64,000 nucleotides of DNA from CBDDIP01 sp965229005 (GTDB taxonomy: Bacteria > Actinomycetota > Acidimicrobiia > Acidimicrobiales > Ilumatobacteraceae), in the NCBI GenBank assembly GCA_965229005.1, contig CBDDIP010000001.1:1296393-1360392 (forward strand), in the 5' to 3' direction. Below, piece by piece: positions 25,276 to 32,312 of this stretch. The position numbers were made by a program, and so were the translations under genes. The notes below the pieces were generated by a model. It searched no databases. It was not told the DNA's origin and saw only the letters and a program-made list of their open reading frames with translations. Each line of letters starts with the position of its first letter. Position 1 is the stretch's first letter.

Positions 25276-26786
25276 GAGCGCATCGTAGGCCAGGCGCCCG
25301 GGAAGCCCGCGTGGCGCCACGCCGCGGCAGCGACCGCGGCGAACACCGCGTCGGAGCCGTTGACGGGCGGCGCGTCGCTGTCGACGATCTCGACGTGGAT
25401 CGCCGGCGTGTCCACCGCGCGCAGGATGCCGAAGCTGCGGACTGTGAGGTCCATCGGCACACCGTCGCCGTCGACCGCCAACGCCTCGCTGCGCACCCAA
25501 CCGAGCGCCATGTGGGCCGCGCCGATGCAGTAGCTGCGCAGCACCACCTCGTCGAGTGGAGCGCCGCACTCGACGCGAACATGCACCGCTCCCTCCGCAT
25601 CGAGGCGTGCCTCGGCGATGGCCCCGCTCGGCGCGACGACTCGATCGACCTCGTGCAACGACGACAGCAGAACCGCGACCTCCGCCCACCCCGCGGCGCG
25701 GATGTCCGCGGATGTCGGCGGCCCGGGCAGATCGACCTCCTCGACCGTGATGTTCGGTGCGAACGCAGTGATCGCCCCGGCGATGCCCGCGGTTCGCGCG
25801 ACGCGTACGACGCCCGATCCATCGACGTGGATGCCGGCCGCGATCGGTGGTCGCTTCGGCCCGCGACGCACGACGTCTTCGCGGGCGAACGTGGCGAGCA
25901 CCGTCCGCCCGTGGAGGTCGGCCAGTCGCCGTGCAGCCGCGGCAACTTCGCTGGGCGCCTTGCCACCGAAGGCCCCGCCGTTGCCGTCAGGCCCGACCGG
26001 TTCGCCGCCGGGCACGCACCACGCGGCATCGAGCTCGACGTAGCCGGGCTCGACCCACGTGGTCCGCAGCGTTCGCTCCCACTCACCCGGCGGTGGGTCG
26101 ATCGGCCACCGCAGCGGTGCCGTCGTGCGCCGCCCCGACACCTTGCGGGCGACGCGGCGAGCCTCGTGCATCGTCTCCGCGACCACCCACTCACCGGCCT
26201 CATCGAGGACGGCGATCAACGAGTCCAGCGGCGCGCTGTCCGCGGCGAAGCCACCGCGCCCCAGGGCGACGTCCGGCCCGACCCGTTGCGGGCCGCCCTC
26301 GATCGCGGCACGGCGCGCTGCGGCCACGAGATCCCGAGACACCGCAGCAGGCGAACCGACCGCGGCGGCGATGATCGTCTCCCAGCCGGTGCAGCGGCAC
26401 AGGTGAGCCAGCATCGCCTGGCGCGCGCCGACCTCCGTGCGTTCCTCCGGCTCCATCGCCGCCAGCCGCATGATGATCCCGGGCGTGCACACGCCGCACT
26501 GGCTGGCGCCCGCATCGCAGAACCGCCGCGCCCACTCGTCGGCGTCGGGCAGTGCTTCGATCGTGGTCACGGCGCGACCGTTCACCCGGGCCACGGGCGT
26601 CACGCACGAGACGCGCGGCTGGCCGTCCACCCAGACCGTGCAGCAACCGCACTGCCCCTGCGGACTGCATCCGTCCTTCGCCGATCGCACGCCGAGTCGG
26701 TCGCGCAACGCCTCGAGCAGCGAGCAGCCGTCACTCGCAACGGAGACCGCTGAGCCATTCAACGTGAACGTCGCTACCGTCTCCAT
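25272..26786 (-). CDS. Xanthine dehydrogenase-type 2Fe-2S protein fused to a shortened molybdopterin-binding region
   Basis: A 504-residue protein. Residues 1-145 are the two [2Fe-2S] domains: Cys40, 46, 49 and 61 (GCSPQGQCGCCTV), then Cys97, 100, 130 and 132 (CGVCTPG ... CRCTG). From about 165 onward the sequence resembles molybdopterin-binding subunits: NGGAFGGKAPSEVAAAAR near 268-285, LRSYCIGAAHMALGWVRSEAL, and FGILRAVDTPAIHVEIVDSDAP before the end. Normal large subunits are around 700-800 residues, so this is compact. Actinobacterial homologues of this layout probably exist; activity is unknown. It heads the purine operon, 3 bp from a divergent start codon. Confidence 0.75.
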   Translation of the reverse strand: METVATFTLNGSAVSVASDGCSLLEALRDRLGVRSAKDGCSPQGQCGCCTVWVDGQPRVSCVTPVARVNGRAVTTIEALPDADEWARRFCDAGASQCGVCTPGIIMRLAAMEPEERTEVGARQAMLAHLCRCTGWETIIAAAVGSPAAVSRDLVAAARRAAIEGGPQRVGPDVALGRGGFAADSAPLDSLIAVLDEAGEWVVAETMHEARRVARKVSGRRTTAPLRWPIDPPPGEWERTLRTTWVEPGYVELDAAWCVPGGEPVGPDGNGGAFGGKAPSEVAAAARRLADLHGRTVLATFAREDVVRRGPKRPPIAAGIHVDGSGVVRVARTAGIAGAITAFAPNITVEEVDLPGPPTSADIRAAGWAEVAVLLSSLHEVDRVVAPSGAIAEARLDAEGAVHVRVECGAPLDEVVLRSYCIGAAHMALGWVRSEALAVDGDGVPMDLTVRSFGILRAVDTPAIHVEIVDSDAPPVNGSDAVFAAVAAAAWRHAGFPGAWPTMRS

Positions 26787-26789
26787 GCG

Positions 26790-27635
26790 ATGCAGTATTC
26801 CCGCCGCACCCTGCTCGTCGCCACCGGCTCACTCGCCCTCGCCGCCTGCAGCAGCAGCGGATCGAAGGGATCGAACACCCAGCCGACCGCCCCGTTCACG
26901 CTCGTTCAACGCTTCCCGACGGAGGTGCTCGTTCCCGGCACCGTCCGCCTGCCGATGTCGATCGCCGTCGGCGGCACCATCGCCAAGGACGGTCCGGCCA
27001 CGATCAACGGCGCCGTCCTCGACGCGAACGACGCGAAGGTCACCGACGTGTCCGCCGTGATCCGCAACAACGGCATCGAGACCGCGTACTGGGCGTTCCG
27101 CCCGGAGATCGCCGAGCCCGGCGTGTACACGCTGCGCGCCGAGGGCGACGACGGCCAGGGTGCAGCGTTCCAGGTGTTCGCTCCCGGCGCCGTGGCGATG
27201 CCGTACACCGGGGCAACGCTGCCGCCGTTCGACACACCCACCGCTGTCGACCATCGCGGCGTCGAGCCCTACTGCTCGCTCACCCCGAGCCCGTGCCCGC
27301 TGCACGACGTCACGCTCACCGACGCGCTGGCGAGCGGCAAGCCGGTGGTCTACATGGTCGGCACACCGGCGCACTGCCAGACCGGTACGTGCGCACCCGG
27401 CCTCGAGTTCCTCGTCACCGCGCACGAGCGCATCGGCGACGCGGCCGTGATCGTGCACGCCGACGTGTACGCCGACGATGCCGGCACCAAGCTGGCGCCC
27501 GCGGTGAACGCGTTGGGGCTCAGCTACGAGCCGGTGATCTACCTCGTCGGTGCCGACGGGGTGATCGCCGACCACCTCGATGGCGTGTGGGACGGCGACG
27601 AGCTCAACGAAGCCCTCGACGCGTTCCTCGCCTGA
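26790..27635 (+). CDS. Thioredoxin-fold lipoprotein
   Basis: A 281-residue exported protein with twin-Arg-like signal (MQYSRRTLLVATGSLALAAC) and lipobox. Residues 35-130 form a beta-sandwich-like region. The second half has a thioredoxin-like layout with a CX4C pair in TPAHCQTGTCAPGLEFL, then ADVYADD and YEPVIYLVGADGVIADHLDG. The cis-Pro position is the YEPVIYLV segment. It may be a thiol oxidoreductase or metallochaperone. The ATG is only 3 bp from the start codon of the divergent gene, so its promoter must lie inside that gene. Confidence 0.7.
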   Translation: MQYSRRTLLVATGSLALAACSSSGSKGSNTQPTAPFTLVQRFPTEVLVPGTVRLPMSIAVGGTIAKDGPATINGAVLDANDAKVTDVSAVIRNNGIETAYWAFRPEIAEPGVYTLRAEGDDGQGAAFQVFAPGAVAMPYTGATLPPFDTPTAVDHRGVEPYCSLTPSPCPLHDVTLTDALASGKPVVYMVGTPAHCQTGTCAPGLEFLVTAHERIGDAAVIVHADVYADDAGTKLAPAVNALGLSYEPVIYLVGADGVIADHLDGVWDGDELNEALDAFLA

Positions 27636-27650
27636 TTCGAACGGACCTGG

Positions 27651-27983
27651 TCAGCTGAACGAGCTGCCGCAGCCGCAGGTGCGCGTGGCGTTCGGGTTGG
27701 TGATCGAGAAGCCGGCAGCGTTGAGGCCGTCCTTGTAGTCCAGCGTGGCACCCTCGAGGAGCTGCGCGGACTGCGGATCGACGACCACGAACACGGGCTG
27801 ATCGGCCGCGCCGAACTGCGCCTTCTCGTCGTCGGCGGCGAAGTCGCCGTCGAAGAACATCTCGTAGGAGAAGCCACTGCAGCCACCCGGGCGCACGGCA
27901 ACGCGCAAGGCCAGGTCGGTGGCGCCTTCTGCTTCCAGCAGTTCCTTGACCTTGTTGGCAGCGGTGTCGGTGAGGGTGATCAC
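27651..27983 (-). CDS. erpA: A-type iron-sulfur carrier protein (HesB/IscA/ErpA family)
   Basis: A 110-residue Fe-S cluster carrier. Three conserved cysteines are present: one in RPGGCSGFSYEMFFDG and two in RTCGCGSSFS at the C-terminus. The GTG start at 27983 has an excellent ribosome site (AGGAGG, 7 nt upstream); a longer frame with an earlier ATG would include non-family residues. It is divergent from mrp, itself an Fe-S scaffold, a pairing that suggests a common role in cluster delivery. The erpA name is by family and could equally be iscA-like. Confidence 0.9.
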   Translation of the reverse strand: MITLTDTAANKVKELLEAEGATDLALRVAVRPGGCSGFSYEMFFDGDFAADDEKAQFGAADQPVFVVVDPQSAQLLEGATLDYKDGLNAAGFSITNPNATRTCGCGSSFS

Positions 27984-28045
27984 GGGGCTTCCTCCTAGAT
28001 GAGGGCGGTGTGAGGGGTCACACGCACTGTACCGGCATGCAACCG

Positions 28046-28051
28046 TACAAT
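28046..28051 (+). promoter_or_regulatory. -10 element placing mrp transcription at its GTG start
   Basis: TACAAT, one mismatch from TATAAT, ends 7 bp before the GTG at 28058. Transcription from this hexamer would begin at or next to the start codon, giving a leaderless mRNA. No convincing -35 is visible. Confidence 0.5.
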
Positions 28052-28057
28052 CGAGGT

Positions 28058-29266
28058 GTGGCATTCCCGTCCGCACCGCCCACTTCCACGGAAGTGATCG
28101 ACCTGCTCAGGTCGGTCATCGATCCGGAGCTCGGCGCGGACATCGTGTCGCTGGGGATGGCGCCGGAGGTCAGCATCTCGCCCGATGGCCACGTCACCGT
28201 GCAGGTCAAGCTGACGATCGGCGGCTGCCCGCTGCGCGCCCAGATCAAGAAGGACGTCGAGACGCGCATCGCCGTGCACCCGGGCGTCACCGGGGTGTCC
28301 ATCGATTGGGGCGAGATGACCCCCGACGAGCGCACCGACGTGATGATGAAGGCCCGGTGGAACGCCCGCGAGAACGCACCGGACACCGAGGTGCCCACCT
28401 CGACGCGCATCCTGGCGATCGCCAGCGGCAAGGGCGGCGTGGGCAAGAGCTCGGTCACCGTCAACCTGGCCGCGGCCGTGGCCGCGCAGGGTTTCACCGT
28501 CGGCGTGCTCGACGCCGACATCTGGGGCTTCTCCGTGCCGCGCCTGCTCGGCATCGACGACCGCCTCGAGGCCCAGCCGGTCGAGGGCAGCGACAAGCCG
28601 AAGATCATCCCCAACGAGCTGAAGGTCGGCCGCGGACTGCTGAAGGTGGTCAGCACCGGCTTCCTCGTCGACGAGGACACCGCGCTGATGTGGCGCGGCC
28701 TCATGCTGACGAAGGCCGTCGAGCAGTTCCTGCGCGACGTGCACTGGGGCGAGCTGGACTACCTGTTCATCGACATGCCGCCCGGTACCGGCGACGTGCA
28801 GATGGGCCTCGCGCGCATGCTGCCGCGCACCGATCTGCTCATCGTCACCACGCCGGCGCTCGCCGCGCAGAAGGTGGCCGCACGCGCAGCCGACATGGCG
28901 CGACGCAGCTTCCTGCGCGTGGCCGGCGTGATCGAGAACATGAGCTCGTTCACGTGCGAGCACGGCGAGACGTACGCCCTGTTCGGTGAGGGCGGCGGGC
29001 GAGCACTGGCCGACGAGATCGGTGTCGAGCTGCTCGGTCAGATCCCGTTGGAGACCGCAGTCGGTGCCGGCGGTGACGCCGGCCTGCCGGTGGCCATCCA
29101 CGGCGACGGCGCAGCGGCCGCGGAGTTCCGGGCGATCGCTCGACGGATCATCGACGACGTCGCCCCACCGGTGAACATGGCCGGCTGCTCGGCACGCATG
29201 CTCGACATGGTCGCTGCGGCGCTCGACGCGAAGGACGCGTCGGCGGCTCAGTCCAGCGCGTCGTAG
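28058..29266 (+). CDS. mrp: Mrp/ApbC P-loop ATPase, Fe-S cluster carrier
   Basis: A 402-residue protein. An N-terminal MIP18/DUF59 domain (10-95; VIDPELGADIVSLGM, GGCPLRAQIK) is followed by a ParA-like ATPase with deviant Walker A ASGKGGVGKSSV, switch region LDADIWGFSVPRLLG and FIDMPPGTGDVQ. In bacterial ApbC/Mrp and eukaryotic Nbp35/Cfd1, a C-terminal CxxC bridges a cluster. Here the only nearby Cys are single ones (SFTCEHG, NMAGCSA), so the usual CxxC appears absent. The start is set at GTG 28058, next to the -10 box. The last 19 bp overlap the convergent NUDIX gene. Confidence 0.88.
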   Translation: MAFPSAPPTSTEVIDLLRSVIDPELGADIVSLGMAPEVSISPDGHVTVQVKLTIGGCPLRAQIKKDVETRIAVHPGVTGVSIDWGEMTPDERTDVMMKARWNARENAPDTEVPTSTRILAIASGKGGVGKSSVTVNLAAAVAAQGFTVGVLDADIWGFSVPRLLGIDDRLEAQPVEGSDKPKIIPNELKVGRGLLKVVSTGFLVDEDTALMWRGLMLTKAVEQFLRDVHWGELDYLFIDMPPGTGDVQMGLARMLPRTDLLIVTTPALAAQKVAARAADMARRSFLRVAGVIENMSSFTCEHGETYALFGEGGGRALADEIGVELLGQIPLETAVGAGGDAGLPVAIHGDGAAAAEFRAIARRIIDDVAPPVNMAGCSARMLDMVAAALDAKDASAAQSSAS

Positions 29267-29991
29267 TCCGCGTCGCCGGGCATCGACACACCGACGAAGC
29301 GACCGTCGGCATCCACCTTCAACTTCGGCAGGATCGTCGGCGGCGTGCCGATCGCCTGGCCGGCGCGCATCGCTTCGGCCGCGGTGCCGGCATCGGCCAG
29401 GAACTTCAGGTTGACGATCGTCGGCGGCAGCATCATCAGCTCTCCGGCCAACTGACGCGCAAGCGCATCCTCGGGCCGCACCCAGAAGCTGGCGATGGTC
29501 TCGTTGTCGTCGTGATGCGACGACTGACCGGCAGGTGCCTCGGCGATGAAGAACCGCGTGTCGAACCGACGCGTCGTCTCGCCCTGCGGGGTGATCCACC
29601 TGCTGACGTAGGCGAGCTGGTCGACGGCCAGCTCCAAGCCGTGGCGCGCACACAGCGCGCGCACGTCGAGCGAGCCGTCGTAGACCTGATCGCGATGGGC
29701 CAGCGCGGGATGGCCGTCGTCCACGGTCCGGCCATCGGCGTCGCGTGCGAGGAGCACACCGGCTTCCTCGTAGACCTCTCGGATCGCCGCAAGGCGGTAC
29801 GCAGCGTCGGAGTCGATGTCGCCGTCGGACGCGTCCGCGGCATCCACCTTGCCGCCGGGGAACACGTACGCCCCGCCGGCGAACGCGGCAGCGATCGTGC
29901 GTCGGAGCATGAACACCTCGACGCCCTGGTCGCCGTCGCGGACCAGCATCACGGTGGCTGCGGGCCGGATGGGCAACGGTGCGTCTGACAT
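29248..29991 (-). CDS. NUDIX hydrolase (NUDT7/19-like)
   Basis: A 247-residue hydrolase. AAAFAGGAYVFPGGKVDAAD leads into the NUDIX helix AAIREVYEEAGVLLAR, an intact REXXEEXG core. The FPGGK start of the box and the long C-terminal region with PTIVNLKFLAD resemble the coenzyme-A/acyl-CoA diphosphatase subgroup, which is a tentative assignment. It is divergent from the oligoribonuclease gene (51 bp between starts) and overlaps the end of mrp. Confidence 0.82.
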   Translation of the reverse strand: MSDAPLPIRPAATVMLVRDGDQGVEVFMLRRTIAAAFAGGAYVFPGGKVDAADASDGDIDSDAAYRLAAIREVYEEAGVLLARDADGRTVDDGHPALAHRDQVYDGSLDVRALCARHGLELAVDQLAYVSRWITPQGETTRRFDTRFFIAEAPAGQSSHHDDNETIASFWVRPEDALARQLAGELMMLPPTIVNLKFLADAGTAAEAMRAGQAIGTPPTILPKLKVDADGRFVGVSMPGDADYDALD

Positions 29992-30042
29992 CGTGGTCGA
30001 ACGTACTCGGTGGTTGCGGACGGACCCCGTAGTGTGCTCCAC

Positions 30043-30657
30043 GTGCTGGTGTGGATGGATCTCGAGATGACCGGGTTGGAGCCTGCGAAGCATGTGATCG
30101 TGGAGATCGCGACGATCATCACCGACGACGAGCTGAACATCGTCGCCGAAGGCCCCGACCTCGTCGTCCACCAGTCGGAAGAGCTGCTCGCGCTGATGGA
30201 GCCGATCGTCGTCGAGATGCACACCAAGAGCGGGCTGCTCGACGCGATCCGCGCCTCGACGATGACGCTCGAGGAAGCCGGCGCCCAGACGCTGGCGTTC
30301 ATCCGCGAGCACGTTCCCGAGGCGCGCAAGGTGCCGCTGTGCGGCAACTCGATCGGCATGGATCGTCGCTTCCTCGACGCCTACCTGCCCGAGATCGAGC
30401 ACTGGCTGCACTACCGCAGCATCGACGTCAGCAGCGTCAAAGAGCTCGTCCGCCGCTGGTACCCGACGCTGGTCAACGCACACAACGGCAAGAGCGGAAC
30501 GCACCGGGCACTGGACGACATCCGCGAGAGCATTGCGGAGATGCGGTTCTACCGCGAGCACGTCTTCGTGCCCGAGCTGGCTCCCGTCGTGGTCACGGCC
30601 GCGGTCGTTGCTGACGACGCACTAGGAACTGTGACTGCCGACACATCTGCGGATTGA
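30043..30657 (+). CDS. orn: Oligoribonuclease
   Basis: A 204-residue DEDDh 3'-5' exonuclease that degrades very short RNAs and pGpG. Exo motifs: WMDLEMTGLEP (DxE), LCGNSIGMDRRFLDAYLPE, HYRSIDVSSVKELVRRW and THRALDDIRESIAE with the catalytic His and Asp. E. coli Orn aligns throughout; the extra C-terminal tail of about 25 residues is Ala/Val-rich. The start could be GTG 30034 or 30043. TAGTGT (30030-30035) fits a -10 and would give a leaderless start at 30043. A diguanylate cyclase elsewhere in the window would produce its pGpG substrate pathway. Confidence 0.93.
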   Translation: MLVWMDLEMTGLEPAKHVIVEIATIITDDELNIVAEGPDLVVHQSEELLALMEPIVVEMHTKSGLLDAIRASTMTLEEAGAQTLAFIREHVPEARKVPLCGNSIGMDRRFLDAYLPEIEHWLHYRSIDVSSVKELVRRWYPTLVNAHNGKSGTHRALDDIRESIAEMRFYREHVFVPELAPVVVTAAVVADDALGTVTADTSAD

Positions 30658-30670
30658 TCGCGAAATGCGG

Positions 30671-30700
30671 TTGACGGCGCAATCACATCCGTGGTTTTCT
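30671..30700 (+). promoter_or_regulatory. Candidate whiB7 leader promoter
   Basis: TTGACG at 30671-30676 is a good -35. The -10 is unclear: TTTTCT at 30695-30700 (18-bp spacer) is the nearest AT-rich hexamer. An AAAT patch lies just upstream of the -35; WhiB7-dependent promoters are known to have AT-rich DNA there. Transcription from here would give a leader of about 380 nt before whiB7. Confidence 0.35.
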
Positions 30701-30759
30701 AGCGATCGACCGCTCGCAACCCCGCGCCCGGCCTCGACGATCAAGAAGGATCGGAACCA

Positions 30760-30957
30760 ATGACTCGCACGATGCTCGCAATGCAGGTGGCCACGCTGGC
30801 CGCAGCTGCGCGCGCTTGCGCGGTCGCAGGCTTCGGTCATGGCTACCAGTGGCGTACCGCGGTGGTGCCCAGCATGTCCTTCGCCTCCCAGCCGAAGACC
30901 ATGAATCTCGACACCATCAAGCGCCACACCCGACGCCTCGGGACGCTACCGACGTAA
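30760..30957 (+). CDS. 65-aa leader ORF upstream of whiB7
   Basis: A 65-codon ORF with an AAGAAGGA ribosome site 9 nt before its ATG. The product starts MTRTMLAMQVATLAAAARA, has a central hydrophobic and aromatic portion (GFGHGYQWRT) and a basic tail (RHTRRLGTLPT). It resembles no protein family. Its TAA stop sits in the loop-proximal end of a hairpin arm (30949-30957), and a terminator follows 28 nt later, then whiB7. In mycobacteria and Streptomyces, whiB7/wblC expression is controlled by an upstream ORF and terminator; this ORF is in the equivalent place, so it is most likely a regulatory leader rather than a working protein. Confidence 0.6.
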   Translation: MTRTMLAMQVATLAAAARACAVAGFGHGYQWRTAVVPSMSFASQPKTMNLDTIKRHTRRLGTLPT

Positions 30958-30969
30958 CAGTTACGTCGG
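30949..30969 (+). promoter_or_regulatory. Hairpin spanning the leader ORF stop codon
   Basis: A perfect 9-bp stem CCGACGTAA / TTACGTCGG with loop CAG. The leader stop codon is the last three bases of the left arm. A ribosome terminating or stalled near the end of the leader would disrupt it. GCCTCGG (30935-30941) is complementary to CCGAGGC (30981-30987), which overlaps the base of the following terminator, so mutually exclusive pairing is conceivable. Confidence 0.5.
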
Positions 30970-30984
30970 AAGCAACCGCTCCGA

Positions 30985-31020
30985 GGCCGTCGGGATCGCA
31001 AGATCCCGGCGGCCTTTCTG
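30985..31020 (+). terminator. Rho-independent terminator between leader ORF and whiB7 (attenuator)
   Basis: A stem of 13 bp with one G-T pair (30985-30997 with 31002-31014), loop GCAA, followed by TTTCTGCATTTT. It stands 75 bp before the whiB7 ATG, so it would stop leader transcripts before the gene unless relieved. Confidence 0.8.
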
Positions 31021-31088
31021 CATTTTCCGATCCTTTCCCACATCGTCCGCACGAACCGAACCAGCGGACACGACGAAACGGCACACAC

Positions 31089-31439
31089 ATGTACGCCATC
31101 GACATCACATTCGAACTCGACGAAGCGCCCGAACCCATCGTCGTCCGCGCCCCCAAGGCGCGGTGCGCCGACGGTCACGGCACCCTCACCCACCTGTTCT
31201 TCTCGGACGTCCCGCTGGACATCGCTCGTGCAAAGGCCATCTGCAGCAAGTGCTCGCTGGCGGCCAGCTGCCTCGAGGCCGCGGTCGACCGGGCCGAGCC
31301 GTGGGGTGTGTGGGGTGGCGAGCTGATCGAGAACGGCCGCATCGTGGTGCACAAGCGCCCCCGCGGTCGTCCTCCGAAGCACCCCCGCCCCGTGCTGGTC
31401 ATCGACGAAGTCCCGATCCCTCCGCACCTGGTGGCGTGA
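31089..31439 (+). CDS. whiB7: WhiB7-type transcriptional regulator
   Basis: A 116-residue WhiB protein. The iron-sulfur ligands are Cys26, 52, 55 and 61 (C-x25-C-x2-C-x5-C), then the turn GVWGG (73-77) and the AT-hook RGRPPK (92-97). RAEPWGVWGGE ... HKRPRGRP is nearly the phrase I recall from mycobacterial WhiB7 and Streptomyces WblC, the regulators of intrinsic antibiotic resistance that act with the housekeeping sigma factor at AT-rich promoters. The tail after the AT-hook is longer than in WhiB7. The leader ORF and terminator upstream add to the case. Confidence 0.88.
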   Translation: MYAIDITFELDEAPEPIVVRAPKARCADGHGTLTHLFFSDVPLDIARAKAICSKCSLAASCLEAAVDRAEPWGVWGGELIENGRIVVHKRPRGRPPKHPRPVLVIDEVPIPPHLVA

Positions 31440-31466
31440 TCATGACCGTCGACCAACACATCAGAC

Positions 31467-31505
31467 GGATGTCCGAGCGCGGCTCCACGCCGCGCTCGGA
31501 CATCC
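31467..31505 (+). terminator. Strong hairpin after whiB7
   Basis: A perfect 17-bp stem (31467-31483 with 31489-31505), loop TCCAC, followed by AGTTTCG. The T-run is poor, but position and stability suggest the whiB7 transcript ends here. Confidence 0.65.
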
Positions 31506-31621
31506 AGTTTCGATCTGCCGCCGAATGGGCACACATGCGCAGTCCATTCCCCCGGAACCACGTTCCTCCAGTCCCGCAGTGCAGGGTGACGCTCTGACGA
31601 GCCCGGCACTGCAGCCGCCCA

Positions 31622-31658
31622 GCCCCTGCCATCGGAGCCCCCCGACGATGGCAGGGGC
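31622..31658 (+). terminator. Second hairpin between whiB7 and the TlpA-like gene
   Basis: A perfect 13-bp stem (GCCCCTGCCATCG at 31622-31634 with its complement at 31646-31658) around an 11-nt loop, 48 bp before the next start codon. No T-run follows. It may be a terminator, a leader structure of the downstream operon, or an RNA-stability element. Confidence 0.5.
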
Positions 31659-31706
31659 ACTGGGCCGCCCGGTTCCCGAGCGGGTCTGGTCGGTAACCTC
31701 GACTCC

Positions 31707-32312
31707 GTGACGGTGCACAAGCCAACGATGTTCGCCGCGCTGGGCCTCGCCGCACTGGTGGTCGCCGGCACCGCGGTCGCGATCAGCGCCAGCAACGACG
31801 ACGGCGGCGGCCGCAACGGCCGACCCGACGACACGGTCACCCTCGACTCCACCACCGCCAACTCGTTCGACCTCGACCCGACGATCGGCACCAACGCCGT
31901 CGTCTCCGGAACTCCCCTGCCCGTCGTCGACGTCCAGACCCTGGGCGGCGATGCGGTCAGCACCGCGGACCTGCTCGGCCAGCCGCTGGTCATCAACATC
32001 TGGTTCAGCACCTGCATCCCGTGCAAGGAGGAGCTGCCGGCGTTCGCGCAGGTGCACCAGGAGTACGGCGATCGCGTCCGGTTCGTGGGCCTCGACACGC
32101 TGCCGCCCTCGGACTCCGAGGAACAGTTCGCGAGAAGCAAGGGCGTGCAGTACGAGCTGCTCTACGACGCCGACGGCGAGTTCATGATCGAAGCAGGCAT
32201 CACGGCCTGGCCGCAGACGCTGATCGTCATGCCGGACGGCACGATCGTGTCGCAGCACGGGCAGCTGACCGCCGACGAACTGCGCCAGCTGATCGAGAGC
32301 GAGCTGCTGTGA
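31707..32312 (+). CDS. TlpA/ResA-like membrane-anchored thioredoxin
   Basis: A 201-residue protein: N-terminal signal anchor (8-28), a Gly/Asp/Asn linker, then a thioredoxin domain with active site WFSTCIPCKEELP and the cis-Pro region AWPQTLIVMPDG. Such proteins reduce disulfides outside the membrane, classically in cytochrome c maturation, with electrons from CcdA. The next gene is ccdA, joined by a GTGA overlap, so the two form a working pair. GTG start at 31707. Confidence 0.9.
   Translation: MTVHKPTMFAALGLAALVVAGTAVAISASNDDGGGRNGRPDDTVTLDSTTANSFDLDPTIGTNAVVSGTPLPVVDVQTLGGDAVSTADLLGQPLVINIWFSTCIPCKEELPAFAQVHQEYGDRVRFVGLDTLPPSDSEEQFARSKGVQYELLYDADGEFMIEAGITAWPQTLIVMPDGTIVSQHGQLTADELRQLIESELL

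Noticed and set aside
31467..31505. 17-bp palindrome considered as a recombination or integron site
   Set aside because: It lies directly behind whiB7 with no integrase or cassette nearby; a transcript-end hairpin is simpler.
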